A stretch of 64,000 nt of DNA from Nocardioides nitrophenolicus (lineage in GTDB: Bacteria > Actinomycetota > Actinomycetes > Propionibacteriales > Nocardioidaceae): positions 4,774,001 to 4,838,000 of the forward strand of contig NZ_JAFBBY010000001.1 of NCBI RefSeq assembly GCF_016907515.1, in the 5' to 3' direction. A model generated the notes under the pieces. That model was not told the origin of the DNA. It made no database searches and was given only the letters and a program-made list of their open reading frames with translations. Positions 59,240 through 64,000 of this stretch are shown here, piece by piece (position 1 is the first letter of the stretch; each line of letters starts with the position of its first letter). Made by a program: the position numbers and the translations under genes.

Positions 59240-60894
59240 TGGAGACCTTCGCGCAGATCGTGGCGAGCCGCACCGGTGACGCCGAGCCGGGCCTGCTCTT
59301 CGAGGACCGGCAGTGGACCTGGGACGAGGTGGTCCGCGAGGGAGCGGCGCGCGCCGCGGCGCTGCGGGCCACCGTGCCGGCGCCGGAGGGGCGCCAGGTC
59401 CATGTCGGAGTGCTGCTCGAGAACGTCCCCGACTACGTGTTCTGGATCGCCGCGGCGTCGCTCGCGGATGCCGTCGTGGTCGGGCTCAACGCCAGCCGCA
59501 GCGCTCCCGAGATCGCGCAGGACGCCCGGCACGCCGACGTCGACCTGGTCGTCACCGAGAGCCGGCTGCGCCACCTCGCCTCGGACCTCGACGGCGTGCC
59601 GGTCCACGACGTCGACGAGGGCGCGTACGACGAATGGCTGGCACCCTTCCGCGGCGCCTGCGTGCCCGAGCCCGCCGCGCTGCCCGGCCCCGACCACCTC
59701 GCGATGCTGCTGTTCAGCTCGGGATCGACCGGCGCACCGAAGGCGGTCGTGGTCGGCCAGGGCCGGCTCGGGCGGCTCACCCAGGCGATCGTCGGACGGG
59801 TCCGGATGCGCCGCGACTCGGTGACCTACCTGTGCATGCCGCTGTTCCACGGCAACGCGGTCATGATGAACCTGGCGCCCGCCATGGCGACGGGCGCGAC
59901 GGTGACGATGACCCGCAGGTTCTCGGCGAGCGCGTTCGCCGACGACATCCACCGCCACGGCGCGACCTACGTCAACTACGTCGGGCGAGCACTGTCCTAT
60001 GTCCTGACTCGGCCCGAGGACCCGCGCGACCGCACCAGCACCCTGGAGCTGGCCTTCGGCACCGAGGCGTCGGAGGCCGACGTCGCCCGGTTCACCGAGC
60101 GGTTCGGCTGCGAGGTGATGGAGGGCTACGGCCTCAGCGAGGGCGTCTTCCGGATCAACCGCACGCCCGACACCCCGGTCGGCTCGCTCGGCCTGCCCGC
60201 CGGGGAGGTCGACGTCCGGGTGCTCGACGAGGAGACGGGGGCGGAGTGCCCGCGCGCCCGGTTCGACGCGCAGGGCCGGCTGGTCGACGGCGCCGCCGTC
60301 GGGCAGCTGGTCGCCGTCGGCATGGCCGCCGCCTTCGAGGGCTACTACAAGAACCCGGGCGCGATGGCCGACCGGGTGCGCGGTGACGACTTCTGGTCCG
60401 GCGACCTCGCCTATCGCGACGAGGCCGGCTTCTTCTACTTCGCCGGCCGCTCCTCCGACTGGCTGCGCGTGGACAGCGAGAACTTCTCCGCGGCTCCGGT
60501 GGAGCGCGTGATCCAGCGCCTCCCGTGGGTCGCGGCCGCGCCGGTGTTCGCCGTACCCGACCCGCGCACCGGCGACAACGTCATGGTCGCCGTTGACCTC
60601 GAGCCGGGCGCCGCGTTCGACCCGGTCGCGTTCGGCGAGCACCTCGCGGCACAGCCGGACTTCGGCGCCAAGTGGTGGCCGACGTACGTCCGCGTGATCG
60701 ACGCCATGCCGCTCACCGGGAGCGGCAAGATCGACAAGGGGCCGCTTCGCCGCGCGGCGTGGCACACCACCGACCCGGTATGGGTGCGGGTCGGCCGGAC
60801 CGCCGGTTTCCGGCTGCTCGACGACGCGGGTCGCGACGCCATCGAGAGGGAGTTCGTCGAGCAGGGACGACAGGCGCTGCTGCCTGCCCGCTGA
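59239..60894 (+). CDS. Acyl-CoA synthetase, FadD17/CasG-like
   Basis: A 551-residue AMP-forming ligase: LLFSSGSTGAPKAVVVGQG (ATP loop), GTEASEADVARF, VMEGYGLSEGVFRINRTP, FWSGDLAYRDEAGFFYFAGR and K in LTGSGKIDKGPLRRA. The short FadD17-like N-terminal half and FRINRTPDTPVGSLG segment resemble the steroid-activating FadD17 group. With the ligase at 54511 it gives the operon two side-chain activators, perhaps for five- and three-carbon acids as in Rhodococcus cholate catabolism (CasG and CasI). The ATG overlaps the MFS stop (TGATG). Its TGA lies in motif site i. Confidence 0.83.
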   Translation: METFAQIVASRTGDAEPGLLFEDRQWTWDEVVREGAARAAALRATVPAPEGRQVHVGVLLENVPDYVFWIAAASLADAVVVGLNASRSAPEIAQDARHADVDLVVTESRLRHLASDLDGVPVHDVDEGAYDEWLAPFRGACVPEPAALPGPDHLAMLLFSSGSTGAPKAVVVGQGRLGRLTQAIVGRVRMRRDSVTYLCMPLFHGNAVMMNLAPAMATGATVTMTRRFSASAFADDIHRHGATYVNYVGRALSYVLTRPEDPRDRTSTLELAFGTEASEADVARFTERFGCEVMEGYGLSEGVFRINRTPDTPVGSLGLPAGEVDVRVLDEETGAECPRARFDAQGRLVDGAAVGQLVAVGMAAAFEGYYKNPGAMADRVRGDDFWSGDLAYRDEAGFFYFAGRSSDWLRVDSENFSAAPVERVIQRLPWVAAAPVFAVPDPRTGDNVMVAVDLEPGAAFDPVAFGEHLAAQPDFGAKWWPTYVRVIDAMPLTGSGKIDKGPLRRAAWHTTDPVWVRVGRTAGFRLLDDAGRDAIEREFVEQGRQALLPAR

Positions 60895-60902
60895 GTGGGA
60901 AT
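60886..60902. promoter_or_regulatory. Motif site i: GCCCGCTGAGTGGGAAT
   Basis: On the minus strand ATTCCCACTCAGCGGGC, matching TCCCRCTSASCGG. It overlaps the ligase stop codon and is about 110 bp upstream of the second binding-protein gene, suggesting that gene has its own regulated promoter. Confidence 0.5.
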
Positions 60903-61010
60903 CGTCGCGACTCCACGGGGCGGCGCCTTCCTAGTGTGACGCCACGCACAGGCCACCGGGGGCCTGGAGGCGCCCCGACAGCCCCGTACGAGACCCACCT
61001 GGAGTGAACA

Positions 61011-62630
61011 GTGAAGACACGCATTTCCGTGCGCACGCGGATGGCCGCGGCCCTGTGTGCGACCGCTCTCGCCGCCACGGCCTGCGCCAGCAGCGACGAC
61101 GGGGACAAGGACTCCTCCGGCGCCCAGGCGTCGCCGAAGGACCTCTACAAGGACGGGATCGTCAACCCGAAGAAGGACCCGGGCACGCCGGTCGACGGGG
61201 GCACCCTGCGAATGGCGGAGTACTCCGAGGCGCTCGTCCTCGACCCGACGAAGACCTACCCGACGGGCTCGACCGGCCTCAACGTGATGGCGTCGATCTA
61301 CGACACCCTCATGCGCTACAACCCCGAGACCCAGGGCTACGACCCGCAGCTGGCCGAGGCGCTCTCCAGCGACGACAACGTCACTTGGACCCTGAGCCTG
61401 CGCGACGGCGTGAAGTTCACCGACGGCACGCCGCTCGACGCGGACGCCGTCGTGGCCAGCATCCAGCGCTTCATCACCAACCGCGGCCTGCACGGCCAGA
61501 TCCTCGGCGCCAACCTGAAGTCGATGGTCGCGACCGACACGTCGACGGTCACCTTCACCTTCAACGGCGCGTGGGCGCGCTTCCCCAGCCTGCTCGCGGC
61601 CGGGCCCGGCCTGATCCTGGCCCCGGCGGCGTACGCCGACCCGGCGAGCTTCAAGCCGATCGGCGCCGGCCCCTTCGTGCTGGAGAGCCAGTCGCCCGGC
61701 GAGAAGACCGTGGTCAAGGCCAACGAGGACTACTTCGGCGGCCGCCCGCATCTCGACAAGATCGAGTTCCTGCAGCTCGGCCCCGACCAGACCAAGCTCG
61801 AGTCCCTCGAGGCCGGTGAGGTCGACGCGGTCTACGTGGGGAGCGAGAAGGTCGTCAAGGACCTGGTCGCCAAGGGCTACACCGGCAACATGAGCGCGGT
61901 CAGCGGCGTGCCGACGATCAACTTCAACCACCGCGAGGGCACGGCCACGGCCGACGTGCGCGTGCGCCAGGCGATCGAGCTCGCCTTCGACGCCGACACC
62001 TTCCTCGAGCGCACCACCGGCAGCGACCTGCTCGCCGACCGGGGCCTGATGGGCGCGAACTCGATCTGGGACACGGGCGTCGCGCCGGTCGAGACAGACG
62101 CCGCCGCCGCGAAGAAGCTGGTCGACGAGGCCAAGGCCGACGGCTTCGACGGCAAGCTCCACTACGTCGGCCTCAGCGACGCCGTCTCCAAGTCGGGCGC
62201 CGTGGCCATCAAGGCGATGCTCGACGCCGTCGGCTTCGACGTCCAGCTCGACCTGGTCTCCGCCGTGGGCGACGTCGTGAAGAAGGTGTACGTCGACGGC
62301 GACTTCGACCTGGCCCGTGGGTCCAACAGCATCCCGGACTCCGACCCGTACGCCGCGCTCGACACCGCGATGAACAGCACCTCGGGCGCCAACCCCGGCC
62401 GCTACGCCAGCCCGGAGATGGACGGCCTGCTCGCGGAGCTGCGGGCCGCGGACGGCCCCGAGGAGGGCGACGCGACCCTGGCGAAGATCGAGGAGCTGTG
62501 GAAGAAGGACGCGGTCTACCTCAACGTCGGCTTCGGTGGCTTCCTCGAGGCCTGGAACGACAACGTGCACGGGATCACGCCCACCACCCAGACGGCGGTG
62601 CTCTTCGACGACGCGTGGCTCGGCAAGTGA
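61011..62630 (+). CDS. ABC transporter substrate-binding lipoprotein (family 5), paralogue
   Basis: A 539-residue SBP_bac_5 protein with signal peptide and lipobox ATAC (C25: LAATACASSDDGDK). GGTLRMAEYSEALVLDP, WTLSLRDGVKFTDGTPLDADAVVAS and GAGPFVLESQSPG mirror the 56178 protein; both end in LFDDAWLG or LLDDAWLG. A duplication with separate promoter suggests two substrates or conjugates feeding one transporter. GTG start after GGAGTGAACA. A perfect 17-bp inverted repeat lies 50 bp downstream. Confidence 0.9.
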   Translation: MKTRISVRTRMAAALCATALAATACASSDDGDKDSSGAQASPKDLYKDGIVNPKKDPGTPVDGGTLRMAEYSEALVLDPTKTYPTGSTGLNVMASIYDTLMRYNPETQGYDPQLAEALSSDDNVTWTLSLRDGVKFTDGTPLDADAVVASIQRFITNRGLHGQILGANLKSMVATDTSTVTFTFNGAWARFPSLLAAGPGLILAPAAYADPASFKPIGAGPFVLESQSPGEKTVVKANEDYFGGRPHLDKIEFLQLGPDQTKLESLEAGEVDAVYVGSEKVVKDLVAKGYTGNMSAVSGVPTINFNHREGTATADVRVRQAIELAFDADTFLERTTGSDLLADRGLMGANSIWDTGVAPVETDAAAAKKLVDEAKADGFDGKLHYVGLSDAVSKSGAVAIKAMLDAVGFDVQLDLVSAVGDVVKKVYVDGDFDLARGSNSIPDSDPYAALDTAMNSTSGANPGRYASPEMDGLLAELRAADGPEEGDATLAKIEELWKKDAVYLNVGFGGFLEAWNDNVHGITPTTQTAVLFDDAWLGK

Positions 62631-62680
62631 GCTGATCCCGACCGACCCCGACTGGTCCCGACGGACCCTGCTTGATCCGT

Positions 62681-62717
62681 ACGGTGTCCCGGACGTCCCC
62701 GACGTCCGGGACACCGT
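62681..62717 (+). terminator. Perfect 17-bp inverted repeat with 3-base loop
   Basis: ACGGTGTCCCGGACGTC, loop CCC, then its exact reverse complement. It lies 50 bp after the binding-protein stop and 23 bp before the SnoaL ATG. No T-tract follows, as is common for actinobacterial hairpin terminators; it could instead protect or limit mRNA between the two genes. Confidence 0.75.
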
Positions 62718-62740
62718 CGCTCGCACCGAGAGGAAGCCAC

Positions 62741-63154
62741 ATGGACGACCGCGCAGCGCTGATCGAGCGCCTCGCCGAGATCGCCGCAGCCATCGACGGG
62801 CGCGACTGGGAGACCCTCTCCCGTGCGTTCACCCCCGACGCCCACGGCTACGGCCGCGACGGTGGTCCCGACGCCATCGTCGCGCAGATGCGGGCCCACC
62901 TCGACGGCGTCGGCCCGACCCAGCACCTGCTCGGCAACCACCGGGTCGAGGTCGACGGCGACCGGGCGCGCACCCGGACCTATGCGCGGGTCTACCACGT
63001 GGGCGCCGGCCCGATGGAGGGCTCGTTCTACGAGTGCCTGGGGGAGTACGACGACCACTGGGTCCGCGAGGGCGACGGCTGGCTGCTCACCCGGCGCAGC
63101 TTCGAGATCCGGATCGGGCTGGGCGACTTCGCGGTGCTCCGCGGCGCCGACTGA
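62741..63154 (+). CDS. SnoaL-like / NTF2-fold protein
   Basis: A 137-residue SnoaL_4/NTF2-fold protein: IERLAEIAAAIDGRDWETLSRAFTPDAHGYGRDG in outline (DGRDWETLSRAFTPDA), QHLLGNHRVEVDGDRARTRTYARVYHVG, EYDDHWVREGDGWLLTRRSFEI. Conserved His (QHLLGNH) and acidic residues line the cone in enzymes of this fold. In a steroid locus it may be an isomerase or hydroxysteroid dehydratase, but nothing fixes activity. GAGAGGAAGCCAC precedes the ATG; the upstream hairpin may uncouple it from the binding-protein transcript. Confidence 0.75.
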   Translation: MDDRAALIERLAEIAAAIDGRDWETLSRAFTPDAHGYGRDGGPDAIVAQMRAHLDGVGPTQHLLGNHRVEVDGDRARTRTYARVYHVGAGPMEGSFYECLGEYDDHWVREGDGWLLTRRSFEIRIGLGDFAVLRGAD

Positions 63155-63175
63155 CGCCCGAGGCCGACCGACGTC

Positions 63176-64000
63176 CTAGCCGTCGAACGCCGCCAGCACC
63201 GCCTGGACCGCCGGCGACTCGGTCATCGTGCGTCGGTGCAGGGCGTCGATCAGCCGGACCGGCTCCGGGTCGGTCACCGGTACGGCGACCAGGTCCTCGC
63301 CCAGCGGGGCGCGCCCCATCCGGGGAATCAGCGCGACGCCGAGCCCGGCCCGGACCAGCGCGAGGTGGGACTCGAACTCCGCCGACACATGGGCGATCCG
63401 GGGCGGGCGGCCGGTGCCGTCGTACATCCGGGAGAGCCACTGGCGGCAGATGGTGCCCTCGGGCGTGGCGATCCAGCCCACGTCGGCGAGGTCGTGGGGA
63501 GTCACCCCGGGGCGGGCGGCGAGCGGGTCGTCGCGGTGCACGATCAGGTCGGCGACGTCGCCGTGGAGCGGAGTCGCGGCGACGTGGTCGGGGACGGCGA
63601 GCGGGACGCCGCCCCAGCGGTGCACGATCCCGAGCTCGACCCGCCCGCTCGCCACGAGCTCGACGACGTCCCACGGCTCGCCCTCGAACAGGGTGAGGGT
63701 CAGCTCGGGGTGCGCGTCGCGCAGCCCGCGGGCGACGGGCGCGACCAGGCCGCGCATCGCCGTCGAGAAGGCCGCCAGCCGGACTCGGCCGGCCACCACG
63801 CCGGCGCGCTGCTGGAGTCGCGCCTCGAGCTGTTCCAGGTCGGCGAGGACCTGCTCGCCCGCCTCGACGAGGTGCTGGCCGTGGCTGGTGAGCATCACGC
63901 CGCGCCCGACCCGCTCGAGCAGGGGGACGCCGGTCTGCCGCTCCAGCCGCTTGACCTGCTGCGAGATCGCGCTCGGCGTGAAGCCGGTCGCGGCCGCCGC
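63176..64000 (-). CDS. LysR-family regulator (N-terminus outside the window)
   Basis: The open frame runs to the right edge, so the first residues are missing. The visible part begins in the helix-turn-helix (GFTPSAISQQVKRLERQTGVPLLERVGRGV is read in parts: TPSAISQQVKRLERQTG, PLLERVGRG), followed by the linker helix and an effector domain (VRLAAFSTAMRGLVAPVARGL, ELGIVHRWGG, VRAGLGVALIPRMG). LysR proteins usually control a neighbouring divergent gene, here beyond the window. Convergent with the SnoaL gene, 21 bp between stops. Confidence 0.88.
   Translation of the reverse strand, partial: AAAATGFTPSAISQQVKRLERQTGVPLLERVGRGVMLTSHGQHLVEAGEQVLADLEQLEARLQQRAGVVAGRVRLAAFSTAMRGLVAPVARGLRDAHPELTLTLFEGEPWDVVELVASGRVELGIVHRWGGVPLAVPDHVAATPLHGDVADLIVHRDDPLAARPGVTPHDLADVGWIATPEGTICRQWLSRMYDGTGRPPRIAHVSAEFESHLALVRAGLGVALIPRMGRAPLGEDLVAVPVTDPEPVRLIDALHRRTMTESPAVQAVLAAFDG

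Overview
The window is about 70% G+C, with dense, often overlapping genes, frequent GTG starts, ATGA/GTGA stop-start overlaps and F420- and steroid-type enzymes. This points to a high-GC actinobacterium; the gene set and a Nocardioides/Pimelobacter-like style suggest Nocardioidaceae (inference, no 16S in the window). No rRNA, tRNA, CRISPR array, integrase or IS transposase was found, and no stretch longer than about 300 bp lacks a gene.

Region 1 (1-11.1 kb) is mostly general metabolism: a cut-off Tat-exported protein, an MgtA-type mannosyltransferase, a LOG-family protein, metY-metX, a maleylacetate reductase, a RIO kinase, a secreted M1 peptidase, a small membrane protein, a PH-domain membrane protein, a thioredoxin/TPR protein and an EI24 membrane protein.

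Region 2 (11.1-63.2 kb) is one large steroid-catabolic locus. The ring-degradation genes are hsaB/hsaD/kstD/hsaA/hsaC plus a second flavin dehydrogenase (13.7-20.6 kb), kshA with a CxxC partner and an SDR (22-24.2 kb), and a KstR-like TetR gene followed by SDR, 3-alpha-HSD-like and MaoC genes (24.5-27.6 kb). Next come an oligopeptide-type ABC transporter with amidase and TauE-type exporter (27.7-34 kb), Hsd4A-like and other SDRs, a BaiCD/FadH-like flavoenzyme, an IclR regulator with a second KstD, and a second HsaA-like oxygenase. kstR2 then stands divergent from a 16-gene side-chain operon (42.75-60.9 kb: MaoC, DUF35, chsH1, ltp2, SDRs, two thiolases, fadE34, fadE26, fadE27, thioesterase, two acyl-CoA synthetases, a binding protein and an MFS carrier). 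A second binding protein, a SnoaL protein and a cut-off LysR gene close the window.

The combination fits C24 bile-acid-like substrates rather than cholesterol: there is a 3-alpha-HSD/carbonyl-reductase relative, FadE34, an ABC transporter instead of Mce4, and no Cyp125. The proposed order is uptake, optional deconjugation by the amidase, CoA activation, beta-oxidation (FadE34, hydratase, Hsd4A-like, thiolase), aldolytic removal of the last three carbons (FadE26/27, ChsH1-MaoC, Ltp2-DUF35), then ring opening (KstD, KshA, HsaAB, HsaC, HsaD). KshB and the HsaEFG and HIP genes are not in this window.

Three patterns go beyond the gene list. (i) A family of about 20 copies of a 32-bp-period repeat (core CCGACCCGGCAGAAAGTGG) lies at ends of genes as forward-then-inverted arrays. 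The stop codons sit inside or against the first unit, and one array is split at its centre by a DUF559-type gene. (ii) A recurrent near-palindrome, TCCCRCTSACCGG, lies upstream of almost every catabolic unit. (iii) Two exact matches to the KstR2 operator consensus lie upstream of the side-chain operon and the iclR-kstD unit.
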